Positions 37,608 through 48,700 of a DNA stretch of 64,000 nt are shown here, piece by piece (the first letter of the stretch is position 1; every line of letters begins with the position of its first letter). The translations under genes were made by a program, and so were the position numbers. The notes below the pieces were generated by a model, which was not told the DNA's origin, did no database searches, and was given only the letters and a program-made list of their open reading frames with translations. Where the stretch lies: NCBI GenBank assembly GCA_963745675.1, contig CAVUYM010000022.1, forward strand, positions 124,001-188,000, written 5' to 3'. Source of the DNA: JAUIIK01 sp963745675 (GTDB taxonomy: Bacteria > Chloroflexota > Chloroflexia > Thermomicrobiales > CFX8).

Positions 37608-37776
37608 CTAGCGCTTGTTCGTCGGCTTGAATTCGGTGCTCACCGAAAGCTTCACGCGGCTCTTACGCCGACGCGATGCAAGGACGCGGCGGCCACCCTT
37701 GGTCTGCCATGCGACTTCGAAAGCCGTGCTTGCGCTTGCGTGGAATTCTTCGCGGCTGGTATGTCCTCTTTGGCAC
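37608..37776 (-). CDS. rpmH: 50S ribosomal protein bL34 (broken by one extra base)
   Basis: Starts GTG at 37776: PKRTYQPRRIPRKRKHGFRS then RMA, and after one extra base at about 37704, TKGGRRVLASRRRKSRVKLS and VSTEFKPTNKR, TAG at 37608. Removing that single base restores a normal bL34 of 55 residues (169 bp instead of 168). Since bL34 is a universal small ribosomal protein, this is best read as a sequence error. A minus-strand TATACT at 37846-37841 may be the -10 box. No dnaA follows on the other side. Confidence 0.93.
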
Positions 37777-37954
37777 GTCTGAACCCTCTCTGGTCGTGTT
37801 GATTACCCCTACCGGACAGCAACAATCGACCGGCCAGGCAAGTATATAAGCCTACGGTTGGCCAGCATCTATGTCAACATCGGCTGATTCCGGTTGCGCC
37901 GTTGCCTCATGGCCTACTAGCATGCCTCAGGAAACAGATCAGGAAGGATCACAA

Positions 37955-39421
37955 ATGAGAATAGCTCTCGGCGGCGTAATTCACGAAACGAATACGTTCT
38001 GCTCTGGCCTGACACCGGCCAGCGACTTCCGGCAATTTGCCGGCAATGAAATCCTCGACTTCCATACTGGTGTACGCACCTATCAAGGCGGTGTGATCGA
38101 AGCCGCCGGGCGGCATGGCTATGAGTTGGTCCCGATCTTCGTCGCCAATGCAACACCATCGGCCACCATCGCACGCGACGCCTACGAGAGCTTGCGCGAT
38201 CGTTTGCTCGACGGAATTCGCGATGATGGACCGTTTGATGCCGTTTGCCTGACGCTTCACGGTGCCGGAGTCGCTGAAGGCTACGACGACATCGAAGGCG
38301 ACATCGTGCGGCGAACCCGCGAGATCGTCGGGGACGAAACGCCGATCGTCGTGACCCTCGATCTGCACGGCAACATGACCCAGGAGATGGTTCGACATCG
38401 CCGACCTCTGCCTGCCATGCCATTACTATCCACACATCGACATGTACGAGCGCGGCCAGGAGGCGATCGATTCACTGGCGCTGATGGCTGCAGGCGAACT
38501 CAAGCCAACCTCGCATCTCACGATATTGCCGATGGTGATCGCGACGACGACATCCAATTTGCCGCCAGTCAGCGAGATCAATGAACTTTGTCTTGCCGAA
38601 AGGAGCTGGAAGAGGGAGTTATCGATTGCGCCATGAATCACGGTTTTGCGCCCGCTGATATCCCACAGATAGGGATCACTATCCTGACCACGACGAACGA
38701 CGATCCTGATCGCGCTCGCGAGATATCCGAAGAAATCGCAAATGTCATCTGGGACCGACGAGATGAGTTCCCGCATACGTTGCGGACAGCCGAAGAAGCA
38801 ATCGCAGCAGCGCTGGCCACCGAGGGGAGGCCAGTGATTCTCAACGAAGCATCAGACAATCCTGGCGGCGGCGGGCCGGGGGATGGAACTCATCTGTTAC
38901 GCGCGATGCTCGATGCGGGTCTGGACGACGCCGTCTTCGGTCACATCTGGGACGCCGAAGTTGCCGAGCAAGCACACGAAGCGCGACCTGGCGCGACGAT
39001 CAAAGTGCGGCTAGGTGGCAAGACGGAAGAACTGCATGGCGAACCGCTGGAAGTGACAGCTTACGTCAAAGGCATCAGCGATGGCCGCTTCATCCAGCAG
39101 TCGCCGATGGGACAGGGTTCTCGCATCGACCTCGGAAAAATGGCACGGCTGGAAATCGACGGCGTTGATGTGCTTGTTTCTTCGCGACGAGCGCAAACGC
39201 TCGATCCGGAAGTGTTCCTGCTCCACGGTATCGATGTGATGCGCTACAAGATCGTAGCGATCAAATCGAGCGCTCACTTCCGGGCTGGCTTCGAGCCGAT
39301 CGCCCACGCGATTATTCAGGCGGATACTCCGGGGCTCAACTCGGTCGATCTCTCCGCGTTCACCTACAATCGCGTGAACCGCCCAATCTGGCCCCTGGAT
39401 GCGGACACCGTCTGGCCGTAG
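37955..39421 (+). CDS. M81-family metallopeptidase (MlrC/DUF1485-like), frameshifted
   Basis: About 488 aa. The N-terminal part MRIALGGVIHETNTFCSGLT and LTLHGAGVAEGYDDIEGDIV, IVVTLDLHGNMTQEMV carries the His/Asp metal ligands of the microcystinase C (MlrC) family. After frame changes near 38395 and 38605 come YPHIDMYERGQEAIDSLALM, then LNEASDNPGGGGPGDGTHLL and HAIIQADTPGLNSVDLS, typical of the C-terminal domain. The ATG at 37955 has AGGAAGG upstream; an earlier in-frame start at 37871 looks spurious. The substrate is probably a small peptide or amide. Confidence 0.87.
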
Positions 39422-39462
39422 AGACGACTGCGGAGCCGTTGCGCGCCTGCAGATAAGCAAGG

Positions 39463-39792
39463 TCAGTCTGACGCCTTCTGGGATGCGAAGAAGACGAGGA
39501 TTTCCAGATCCTCCGTTATCGCATGGAATCGATGAGAGGCACCGGCCGCGACGTACAGAATCGTCCCAGGACTCACCGCAACATCTTCATCACCGCCCTG
39601 AAAGCGTCCCTGTCCACTGATTACGTAATAAACCTCATCCTCATCGTGTGGTTGTTGCGGGTCAGGTTGTCCGGCTGGCAGCACATACAGCCCGCAATTG
39701 AGGTCTGGCACGCGCAAGAACTCGTGGTAGAGAACGCCGGCTGCCTGGTGAGCGCTGCGAAGTCCGTCCAGATCAAAGGCTTTCATCGACAT
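39463..39792 (-). CDS. Single-domain cupin protein
   Basis: 109 aa. The cupin motifs are DPQQPHDEDEVYYVISGQGR (motif 1) and AAGASHRFHAITEDLEILVF (motif 2). The ATG at 39792 (MSMKAFDLDG) follows GGGAGGAG; the longer upstream reading to 40008 passes through two strong hairpins and is not used. It could be a small metal-dependent dioxygenase or sensor. Intact. Confidence 0.82.
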   Translation of the reverse strand: MSMKAFDLDGLRSAHQAAGVLYHEFLRVPDLNCGLYVLPAGQPDPQQPHDEDEVYYVISGQGRFQGGDEDVAVSPGTILYVAAGASHRFHAITEDLEILVFFASQKASD

Positions 39793-39854
39793 TGCGAAGT
39801 CTCCTCCCGAATCCGTCTGAGTCGGCAGATTAGCACGATCCTGGATAAGGGCGA

Positions 39855-39884
39855 ACGGGTGGCCAAAATCTTTGGGCCACCCGT
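39855..39884. repeat. Perfect 10-bp inverted repeat upstream of the cupin gene
   Basis: ACGGGTGGCC, 10-nt loop (AAAATCTTTG), GGCCACCCGT. It lies about 60 bp upstream of the cupin start, inside its probable 5' leader. The loop AAA/TTT can extend the stem. Confidence 0.6.
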
Positions 39885-39972
39885 CCAGGGGAGAGGAGGA
39901 GAAAAACATTCGTTGAACGTGGGATGAGCCACTATCTGGGGGAGAGACGTTAGCTCCGTTCAGCGTTCTATA

Positions 39973-39998
39973 AGTATCTTCGGTTAGTCGAAGATACT
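39973..39998. repeat. Second perfect 10-bp inverted repeat in the same intergenic region
   Basis: AGTATCTTCG, loop GTTAGT, CGAAGATACT. It may terminate the aminotransferase transcript (minus strand) or act as an operator. The 272-bp region 39793-40064 holds no gene. Confidence 0.55.
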
Positions 39999-40064
39999 CC
40001 GATATCACCCATAGGAGTGATTAGAGTCTACCCAATGCGGCTACATGGCGTAAGTACCCCGGCT

Positions 40065-41209
40065 CTAGAGCGGAGGTAGCGCTTCCAGTAGTGTCTCGAC
40101 ATCCTCCTCGTTGTTGTAAAAGAATGGTGATACGCGGACACACCCCCCTCGAAGTGCGACCGAGATCATGCGTTCTTCGAGTTCCCCGACCAGCGAGGCA
40201 TTGCGATCCTTGTCACCAGAACTGAAGGTCACGATCTGTGAGCGATGCTCCGGGCTTCGGTCGGAGATGACCTGGTACCCGGAAGAGGTCAGGCCCTCGA
40301 CCAGGAAGTCTCCCAGCTTCGTCGTTTGTCGGTCATCGCCGCCGGTGTAGCTTCACGCAGCATCGTCAGCGACGCGCGCATCGCCGTCAGTGACATAATA
40401 TTCTGCCCGCCGGTTTGAAAGCGTTCTGCCGTTTTGCGCAGGTTCAGTTGCCAGTTGCGGTCCTCGTCGTCGGCGTCGACCGATAGCCGGCCAACATAGG
40501 TTGGATGGATGCGCTCGACTGCACCTTCGTTAAAGACGACGACGGCGTTGCCGAAGCTTGAAAGCAGCCACTTGTAACCATGAGCCGCAATGGCCGTCAC
40601 ACCCGTCTCTTCGAGATCAATCGGATGCACGCCCAGTGATTGGGTGCCATCGACAAAGAGTTCGATGTCGCGATCTCGGCAGAGGCTGCCCAGCGCCTTC
40701 AGATCGTTACGGTATCCGTCCTGCCACTCGATGTGGGATATTGCGACGGCTCTGGTGCGCTCATCCATCGCCGCCTCGAAGAGGCCAAGATCAGTCCTGC
40801 CGTCGGCGTTCTGCTCGATGAAGCGTACTTCAACGCCTTTACGCTGGAGATTCAGGAACGGGTAGACAACCGACGGAAATTCGTGCGCGGGAATCAGGAC
40901 GTTGTCGCCCGATTTCCAGTCGACTCCGTTGCCGAGCAAGTTCATGCCATCAGCCAGACAACCGACAAAGGCCACGTTATCGGGCTTTCCTCCGGCCAGC
41001 TCGGCGACGCCTTCTTTGACGTCGCGGATGACGCTACTGCTGTAATCCTTGGCGACACTCGGGGGACTGCCCCAACTTGCGGCATAGCGCTGGACGGCCT
41101 CGATTGTGCGTGTCGGGAAGGGGCCCCAGGCAGCGTGATTCAAGTAGGACCACTCGGACGTAACAGGAAACTCTTCGCGATAGGCGGTCACATCGACCGT
41201 TGTACTCAT
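40065..41209 (-). CDS. PLP-dependent aminotransferase class V (cysteine desulfurase-like), frameshifted
   Basis: About 381 aa. Fold-type I features: WSYLNHAAWGPFPTRTIEAV near the N-terminus, ELFVDGTQSLGVHPIDL (PLP-ring Asp) and AIAAHGYKWLLSSFGNAVVV (Schiff-base Lys). A frame change near 40330 leads to LGDFLVEGLTSSGYQVISDR and GGCVRVSPFFYNNEEDVETL. The ATG at 41209 (MSTTVDVTAYREEF) has GGAGGAG upstream, so the in-frame ATG at 41227 is rejected. No conserved Cys loop of NifS/SufS is visible, so a cysteine desulfurase role is doubtful. Confidence 0.85.
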
Positions 41210-41348
41210 CTCTCCTCCAGGTTCCATGATTCGATCGAAACGATCGCGCCATAGATAGCAACCGCGTCGCTGGACTGGAAACAGGACCGAATCGATCGAT
41301 CTGACGTACGATTTGATCAGGTTGCGTGATTTCGCAAAGGAGCGGCTC

Positions 41349-42023
41349 TTGAAGGATCAGACGAGGCCATCGCGGCGCTACAAACTCATTCTCTTCGACC
41401 TCGACAATACCTTGTGCGATCATCGCTCGTCCCTGCACATCAGACTGGATCATGCGTTTAAAGCTTCGTTCCCCGATCCCGATCAGCGAGCAGCGGTAGT
41501 TGCTGCCTCGGTCGCTATAGCTCACGACGGGACAGAACACTTCTCTGGCTTGTTCGCAGAGCATGAAACTTATGAGCCCGAGGTCGTAGAGATTGCGAAA
41601 ACACGCTATCGATCCGATCGCTATCGGGGCCTGGAGCTATTTGACGATGCGCTGGATGCTATTGCGGCTGCACGCGAGCACTTTCAGGTGGCGATGATTA
41701 CGAATGGACCTACCGACATACAGCAATCGAAACTCGATCTGCTGGGCATCGAACCGCTGTTTTCCTTTGTGCTGATATCGGAGAGCACCGGCTATTGGAA
41801 ACCGGATCCGCGTATTTTCGAGCTTGCGCTCGAGCGTGCTGGCGTTGCGGCACATGAAGCAGTCTATATTGGAGATTCGCAAGACAATGATGTAGCGGGT
41901 GCCCAGTCAGCTGGACTCGCGGCTATCTGGATGAATCGTTGGGATGAGGATTGGTGCGGAGGTCGCGAGCCAGAGCATACGGTGAAGGATCTTCAGGAAG
42001 CTTTGGGCTGGCTAGGGCTATAG
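41349..42023 (+). CDS. HAD-superfamily hydrolase (YjjG/phosphatase-like)
   Basis: About 224 aa. Motif I ILFDLDNTLCDHRSSL (nucleophile Asp), motif II MITNGPTDIQQSKL, motif III GYWKPDPRIFELAL and motif IV VYIGDSQDNDVAGAQSAGL are complete, with a helical cap between I and II. It is likely a phosphatase for nucleotides or sugar phosphates. The start is taken as a TTG at 41349, because AAAGGAG ends 6 bp before it; a longer start at 41313 lacks a ribosome site. Intact. Confidence 0.87.
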   Translation: MKDQTRPSRRYKLILFDLDNTLCDHRSSLHIRLDHAFKASFPDPDQRAAVVAASVAIAHDGTEHFSGLFAEHETYEPEVVEIAKTRYRSDRYRGLELFDDALDAIAAAREHFQVAMITNGPTDIQQSKLDLLGIEPLFSFVLISESTGYWKPDPRIFELALERAGVAAHEAVYIGDSQDNDVAGAQSAGLAAIWMNRWDEDWCGGREPEHTVKDLQEALGWLGL

Positions 42024-42120
42024 CCCCGGATTGAGGATTGCGTAACTTGAAGCGCTGGTCGCGCTTCTGGACATCAAATCTCAGTTGCGTTTCTTCCTCC
42101 AGCGTCGGTGCAGTTCTAGT

Positions 42121-42146
42121 GCCCGGTATAATCGAAGAAACCGGGC
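42121..42146 (+). promoter_or_regulatory. TATAAT box within a 7-bp inverted repeat upstream of ispH
   Basis: GCCCGGT, 12-nt spacer, ACCGGGC, with TATAAT at 42127-42132 covering part of the left arm. No good -35 is present. It could be a regulated promoter (operator over the -10 box) or an RNA hairpin. Confidence 0.4.
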
Positions 42147-42247
42147 TGTAGTTGAGATCCCGGAACACGCGCGAGTTTTCGAATCTAATCGGTTGCAGCA
42201 GTCACCGAAGCTCGCTGGCATATCAAACTGAGGAGCGAGGACAGTAC

Positions 42248-43201
42248 ATGATTCGCCGGATCAAGCTGGCACAGGAAATGGGCTACTGCTGGGGTGTACG
42301 CCGTGCTCTGGATATCATCCAGGAGGCTGGCGATCCTGCCGATCCAGTAGCGACTATCGGAGATGTCATCCACAATCCTCAGGTCGTCGATCGTCTGCGA
42401 GCCGGAGGTGTCGATACCCGCGACGCGATTTCAACCGCGGCATTAGCTGGTTTCAGCAGGGTTGCGATCACCGCTCATGGGGCTGGTCCGCACATGGCTC
42501 TTGAGGCGAATGAGCATGGTGTCCAACTCATCGATACGACCTGCCCGCTAGTGACGAAGGTCCAGCGTCTCGCCCAGAAACTGGTGAAGCAGGGCTACTC
42601 AATCGTCGTCTATGGCGACTCGTACCATCCCGAGGTCAAAGGCATCATCGCCTGGTCCGGCACCACTCGCGCTTACCCGGCCAAGAAGATTGAACAGCTC
42701 CCCTGGGATGGCCCGCGCGGTTCGAAAGACCCGGACGCGAATATTCCGCCAAGAAAGGTCGCTGTTGTTTCGCAGACAACCAAGAATAGCGACGAGTTCC
42801 TGACCTTCTGCAATGCGCTCTCAGCCTGGGTACTGCCAGAGGGTGGCGAGCTTCGCATCTGCAACACGATTTGCGAGCCGACCTATACGCGCCAGAACGC
42901 GCTCAAGGATCTTGCTCGTGAAGTTGACCTGGTGCTCGCGATCGGCGGCAAGAAGTCATCGAATACTGCTCGACTCGCCGAAGTAGGACAGCAACTGGGC
43001 GTAACGAGTTATCACATTGAACGTCCCGAGGATATCCAATGGGAGTGGCTGGACATCAAAGGCGATGTTGGGATAACCGCCGGGGCTTCGACCCCGGACG
43101 ATGTGATCGCGGAAGTCATCGACTACCTGGTTGAACGTGGATTCGAGCCTCCTGAAGAAGGACTGCGCCAGTATGACCCGGAAACGACGCCAGCGTACTA
43201 A
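42248..43201 (+). CDS. ispH: 4-hydroxy-3-methylbut-2-enyl diphosphate reductase
   Basis: 317 aa IspH, the last enzyme of the MEP isoprenoid pathway, making IPP and DMAPP with a 4Fe-4S cluster. The three cluster cysteines are in AQEMGYCWGVRRALDII, VQLIDTTCPLVTKVQRLA and LRICNTICEPTYTRQNA. Substrate residues are in DVIHNPQVVDRL, AITAHGAGPHMAL and YGDSYHPEVKGI. The ATG at 42248 follows GAGGAGCGAGGACAG. Intact. The next gene starts inside its end. Confidence 0.95.
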   Translation: MIRRIKLAQEMGYCWGVRRALDIIQEAGDPADPVATIGDVIHNPQVVDRLRAGGVDTRDAISTAALAGFSRVAITAHGAGPHMALEANEHGVQLIDTTCPLVTKVQRLAQKLVKQGYSIVVYGDSYHPEVKGIIAWSGTTRAYPAKKIEQLPWDGPRGSKDPDANIPPRKVAVVSQTTKNSDEFLTFCNALSAWVLPEGGELRICNTICEPTYTRQNALKDLAREVDLVLAIGGKKSSNTARLAEVGQQLGVTSYHIERPEDIQWEWLDIKGDVGITAGASTPDDVIAEVIDYLVERGFEPPEEGLRQYDPETTPAY

Positions 43202-43529
43202 GGATCCGACGCGCGAGTCGATTCGTCAGTCGGCCATAGCCGCACGTCAGGCGGCGCGTCAGGGCGAGGGAATCGATCTGGATCCGGCCAGCGAGCTGTT
43301 CTTCGCCTTCGCTGGCCCGCTGCTTCTTCAAGCGCGCAACGATCAGGAATTCCAGGCGGCAGCCGAAATAGCGGAGTTCGTCTGGTTCAGCACACATTTC
43401 GACACGACGCGCCAGGTTGAGATGTTGATGCAATTCATTTCCGAACGAGGAATTCCCGAAGAGATGATCCCCTGGCTGATCGAAGTCGTCGCTGAGCTTT
43501 CAGAGCGCAAGTTGATGTTGGCGGGATAA
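43173..43529 (+). CDS. Hypothetical protein overlapping ispH
   Basis: 118 aa from an ATG at 43173 (MTRKRRQRTKDPTRESIRQS), overlapping the ispH end by 29 bp. A basic N-terminus is followed by an all-helical predicted part (LFFAFAGPLLLQARNDQEF, ELSERKLMLAG). No family recognised. The overlap and the following helicase-like gene suggest one transcript. An earlier start at 43131 would lie deeper in ispH. Confidence 0.6.
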   Translation: MTRKRRQRTKDPTRESIRQSAIAARQAARQGEGIDLDPASELFFAFAGPLLLQARNDQEFQAAAEIAEFVWFSTHFDTTRQVEMLMQFISERGIPEEMIPWLIEVVAELSERKLMLAG

Positions 43530-43565
43530 CGGAGGAATCGATGCGCACATGCAACGCGAACGCAG

Positions 43566-45680
43566 GTGCGTAACCTCATAGGCCGGCTTCTCGAACGACC
43601 ACCGGTCGAACTCGATCGAATTGCCTCCTTTTGGGGCGCGAGCCTCTCCGGTCGCGATCGCTACTCCGACGTGGCGTCGATTTATCGCGAGATGACAGAT
43701 CTTTGGGCAACTCGCGATATCTGGGAGCGACTCGATGCAGTTGAACAAGCAATAGTCATGAAGATGGCGACCGGGCCAGACGCGCCGGTGTCTCCGGAAG
43801 CGCTGGCCGAACAGCTTGATATCGATGGAGAAGTCCGCCGTTGCCAAACTTCGGGCCTGTATCGATCTGGCATCGTCGCGCTCGAACAACAATCCGCCGA
43901 AGAGGGGAGCCGAAACTCCAAAACTCTATCTTCCCCGCGAGCTGGGCAGCATTTTCGAACGCCGGTCCAACGAGCAAGCGGCGCCGACCGCTCTCGATCT
44001 GCCAACTGGCGAGCTGATTGCGACTCTGCCGTTCATCGAAGTTGAGGAAGCTGCTTCGTTGTGGGGCGCGCGGGTAACACCGGGTGTCCACGCCAGGGCA
44101 GAGCTAGTCAATGTGATTCGCGAGCAGATCGAACGGCCGGATCGAGTCGCAAAGCGGTCGGGAATCTTACGGCCGGCGCAAAGTCACTGTGGCGGACCCT
44201 GCGCGACGCGAGTGGCCGGATACCTCGACGCGGCACGTGAGGTGACCCGGCTGGACAATGCCCGGTTCAGAATCGCTGTGCGAGAACTTGGAGCGCGTCT
44301 GTTAGTCTGGCACCATTACGAACCGTCGGGGAGAGTCGCCAGCTCATCATTCCTGAAGCCATTCTCCATCCCAAAACTCCTGAACCCGAACCGGTGCCGG
44401 CGGTAGAATGCTTCGAAGCAGATCAAGTCTACGAGCCACCCTGGATGTTTCCGCAGTCCGGCGCATGGGATTTGCTCTCCCTTCTCGCGAAGCTACGCGA
44501 GATAGTCTACGCTCTTCCGCACTCCAGGCTGGAGATCCTGCGATCCAGCGGCGGCTTGCAAACAGGCTCTGGCGGGCTGAGTTGGAGTCGGGCATCCTCC
44601 CTACCGGCTATTTGCCATTTCTTGCACGTATCGGAGCATTACTGGGTGTGCTCCAGGATCTCGACGGCAGAACGATTCCCGGTCCCGAAGCCGAGACCTG
44701 GCGAGGTGCTGCCTTCACCACGTGTGCCCGCAGGATGGTCGCTGCCTGGACGACATCCGAAGAGTGGATCGAGGGTCGGGACCGTATCGATCTGGCGATG
44801 TATGGCGCATCGTGGCCGGCATTCCGGGGCACGTTACTGCGGGCTATAGCTGACATCAATGACGATCTCTGGTACGACCAGGAGTCGTTCGTCGAGCGGC
44901 TGCTCGTCACCGAACCGGATCTCGTGCGCCAGGCGCAGGTAGGGGCAACTCCTTCGAGCCAGTTGACGATGCGGGTCAGTCCTGCGGAACGTCCTTCCGA
45001 CCGGCGAGCCGACGTGTTGAGGTTGGTCATCGCGACGACTATCGAAACCGCCTGCGTCTGGCTTGGGATCGTCGAACGCTCTCAGCGCGTTGCCGACCGC
45101 CGCCCGGCGTTTCGAGTTACGCCCTTCGGACGTTGGGTCGGTGGCCGGGGACCCGAACCATCCGGGCAACATCTTGGACCGGCTCCGCTCGCCGTCGGCG
45201 CGAATCTCCAGGTGCTGCTCTACCGGCCAACGCCGCGCCGCGTCTGGGCCCTGACCGCATTCTGCGAGATCAAGGCGCTCGATCGCGTTTCCACCTATCA
45301 GCTGACGTCGAGCGCCGTGATCAGGGCGTTGGCCAGCAACGTCGAGATTCGCGACATCGTCCGTTTTCTGGAGAGTCAGAGCGGGCAGGAGCTGCCCCAG
45401 ACCGTCCTCTACACGCTCGAAGAATGGGATAGGGGCTACCACCGGGTATGGATGCAGCGCGCCATCATTTTGACACCGGAAGAGGATGCTGATCTGCGGG
45501 CGTCTGATCGAAGTCCTGGAGGAGTCGGGACTCAGCGTCAGCGCATTACAGGACGGTACTTTGGCGCTGATCCACGACGCCGGCGACGCGACCGAGCGCA
45601 TATTCGAACATGCTATGCGAACGCTTCGCGACAGTGGTTACGCCCCGCTGGCGCGCGCCCCCGAGCGGAGAGACCGCTAG
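43566..45680 (+). CDS. Helicase-associated (Helicase_C_3 / XPB-like) domain protein, frameshifted
   Basis: About 705 codons from a GTG at 43566. Reconstructed in order: LDRIASFWGASLSGRDRYSD, VVEQAIVMKMATG-like winged-helix repeats (LDAVEQAIVMKMATGPDAPV), PKLYLPRELGSIFERRSNEQ, RATLDVSAVRRMGFALPSRE, WIEGRDRIDLAMYGASWPAF, and a C-terminal SAVIRALASNVEIRDIVRFL, ESQSGQELPQTVLYTLEEWD. This end matches the Helicase_C_3 domain seen in XPB/Ssl2-type proteins. No Walker motifs are visible, so it is likely not an active helicase. Frame changes lie near 43840, 44160, 44230, 44340 and 45490. Confidence 0.7.
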
Positions 45681-45700
45681 CGGATCCGCAGCGGTCTTTT
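45671..45700 (+). terminator. Terminator overlapping the convergent gene ends
   Basis: AGACCGCT, loop AGCGGATCCGC, AGCGGTCT followed by TTT. The 8-bp stem includes the stop codons of both convergent genes (45677-45680). Confidence 0.75.
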
Positions 45701-48700
45701 ACGCTTGAATTGATGGATGGTGCGACCGTCTTCAAGACCAATAGTTGATTCAGCGACGTCAGCATCCATCGCCAGCACAGTATCCAACATTGCTCGATTT
45801 GCGATCAGGTGAGCGTTCGCAACCATTTCAAGATGCTCGCCCGTCGCCGTCTCATCGTTGACTTCGGTGACCCAGGAGAGCACAGTCGTCCTGGGATAGC
45901 GAACGTTGAAGCCGCGCCCTTCGGGATCGACTGGTGCGCCGGCGATGTGCCAGAGCATGTCATCGTGAAAGACGCCCGGGAAGCGTTCCGGCACCCGATC
46001 TTGCCCCCAACGCCGGTAGCTCGCTCCGATCTCCCGGTTTAGTTCGCCGATATCGGTATCTCGAAAGGCTTCCGAAACGGCATCTCGCAGCGCAATCGCG
46101 GCCTCGACATGTTCGGGGAAATCGGGATCGTCGACGTGTCTGATGATCCCGTAGATCAGCGCCTGTGGAATCCAGTAGGAAACGCGAAATCGCGGCGGCG
46201 AACCGAAGGCGGCAAATGGCTGAACCCACTCGTGGGATGGCACACCGTGATTATCTACTAGCACGTCCGGCAACCATCTGCGCCAGATCGCGGGTCGAAC
46301 TCTTGCCTCCCCAAAAGGACTGTCGGGTTTGAAGTAGTCCTCGCCAAATTCGTGCCCCAGGGCGTTGTAACGCGCCGGATGGTGCTTCCATGTCGCAGCG
46401 CCGGAGACACCTGCCAGCCGGGCATGCAACGCCGCGCCATCGGCATTTTCGTAGGGAATCAGCACGATGTTGAGACGCTTGATCAGTTCTGCCCATTCTG
46501 GATCGGCTCCCGACGAGATAGGCCAGTCGCAGTGCAGCGTTGGTACTCGAGATCTCGTTCGCGTGGTGACGGGCGACGATGAGCACAGTTGGCTTGAGGA
46601 TCGATAGCTTGACCGGCGACCAAACCCGATCAGGGGAAGGCGAGCGTAAAGCCAACGCGGGTATCTGCCGTCCCTGATAACTGTGGCCCTCAATCCATGC
46701 GCTGGCTGCATCGTGCTGCGCTGCGCGTGCCGACCATGTGTTGACCGCTGCGCCGTATATGTTGCGGTCCATCGGCGGAGCTTCGTCATCACTTTCGCTC
46801 GTCAGCATCTCCGGCAACGGCAAGCGCAGCGCAAGCTTTTCGTGCCCAACTCGCAGCGTGGCGGCGAAAGACGCCTCGTTGCCGCCGACAGCGTTGAGCT
46901 GATCCCGAATCGACTCGGTCAGTCCAGGGGATGGGTCGGCTGGCCCGGCATCGAGGCCTACGACGAGCTCGCCGTCAGAAAGTGAAAGCTCTTCCACACA
47001 TAATTTCGGCGCGATAGGACGTGGTTGCGGAGCTTCGCGTAGCCGGACAATCGCGTGAGGTGCGACCCATCTTGAACGTGAACGATCGGTATGACTGCTC
47101 CAGGAGCGCTTGTGCGGTCACCAGTCGTGTTGATTCCGAGAACTTCGATTGTGTCCAGCGTGTTGAAGTAGATGTCTTCATGCAGCGCCTCAGCGGCAGA
47201 GTCGTTCTCTTCGCGCACACCCAGCCGGTTGTTCGGGGAGCTTAGCCAGACTTCGACTTCCAGGGCACCAAAGAAGGGTTGCTGGTCCGTTCGGAATCCC
47301 CCGCCAGCTTCGATATCGGCGATCAATCGCGCGAGCACTTCGCGCTGCCAGAATGTCCAGAAGCGATCCAGGTCAGTGTCGACACGCTCGATAATCCGCT
47401 CGCCGTCTACCGTGGCCACGAAGCCGCCGGTTGTGACTGTGACGTATTCGCTGTCCGCGACATTGGGCATGAACGGCATCGAATAAGAAATCGTTTCAAG
47501 TTCCCAGGATCCTAACGAGCGCCCTTCGACGTCGAGAGCAGTTGCACGATAGGTGGGCGCATCTGGGGAAGGATTCTCACTGAGAACGATATCGTCCAGC
47601 GGGATTCCGAGTGTTGCTGCCGCTATCTCATCGCCGGGAAAGAGCTCCTGCAACCAGCGAATTGGCATGTCAAGGTGATCGCGGCCTTCTGGCGCTTCAA
47701 AGCGCCGATAGCTGATTTCCAATCGTTCCACCTGAATACCGGCCAACTCTGGAAGCACGACTTCGTTCAGCCACGAGAGACCCACTTTGAAGGCGGAAAG
47801 CACTTTGATCCTGGGCGATCTGACTCCTAGCGCTTCGATCTGGGAACGAACTTGATCTTCCAGCCGTCGTCGCTTCGTGAGTGGTTCGCAGGCGAAGATG
47901 GTCAGCGCGACCTCGGTGTCGGCCTGCAGTCTTGGAATCAACCTTCTGGTGATCGTTTCAGTCAACCGGTCAACTTCAGGTTGTGCTGACCACTGCAGTT
48001 CCCACTTGAGCGGCAGCTCGGGCTCCATCTGGCCATCATCTGCGACAAGTAGTGTCGCCAATCGTTCAACCCCGCTACGCGCGCCGCCTGTTTCGGGTGA
48101 ACCGAACGTCGGCCAGTCTTGTGAAATGGCGTTGATTAGCGTGGCCATGCTGTCGGGATCGCCCTCGATCAGCCAGCCGTCATCGACGCGTGTCATTGTC
48201 GCCGGTGAATCGGACAGCGTGACGCGGAGCGCTGGCTTGCTGTCGGAGACCAACGGCAACGTAATCCCACCCGATTCGAGGCCTATCCGGACGGCAAGAT
48301 TGCACAGTGCAGCGCCCAATGCGTCCGATATCTGGTCGGGTAAGACCAGGCCAAAGCTCGTCGCGTCGGGCAGCAGATCACCATCCCGGTCGAGGAGCAG
48401 CCCTGAAGGAGAAAAGAGATCGAGGAGATCACCGGATCGTTCCTGATTGACGGTAGCATCTTCGGTGGAACTCGATGGAGCCTCATCTACGGGCGAAAGT
48501 TCAGCGACATCTGACGAATTGCGGATGTGAACGACAGGTGACTCATCGTTGGTTGGCGTTGCCAGGAACAGCGGTAACGGGAGCGCTTGAGCGTTTAGAC
48601 CGATACGTGCCGCGGCGTCGATGAGCCGTGCCCAGTATTCCTGGGCGTTCTGTTCGGGCTCTGGAGTTGTCAGAATCCGGGCGGTTGAGTCATCTATAAA

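Noticed and set aside
37777..37954. oriC next to rpmH
   Set aside because: No dnaA and no cluster of DnaA boxes was visible in the gap.
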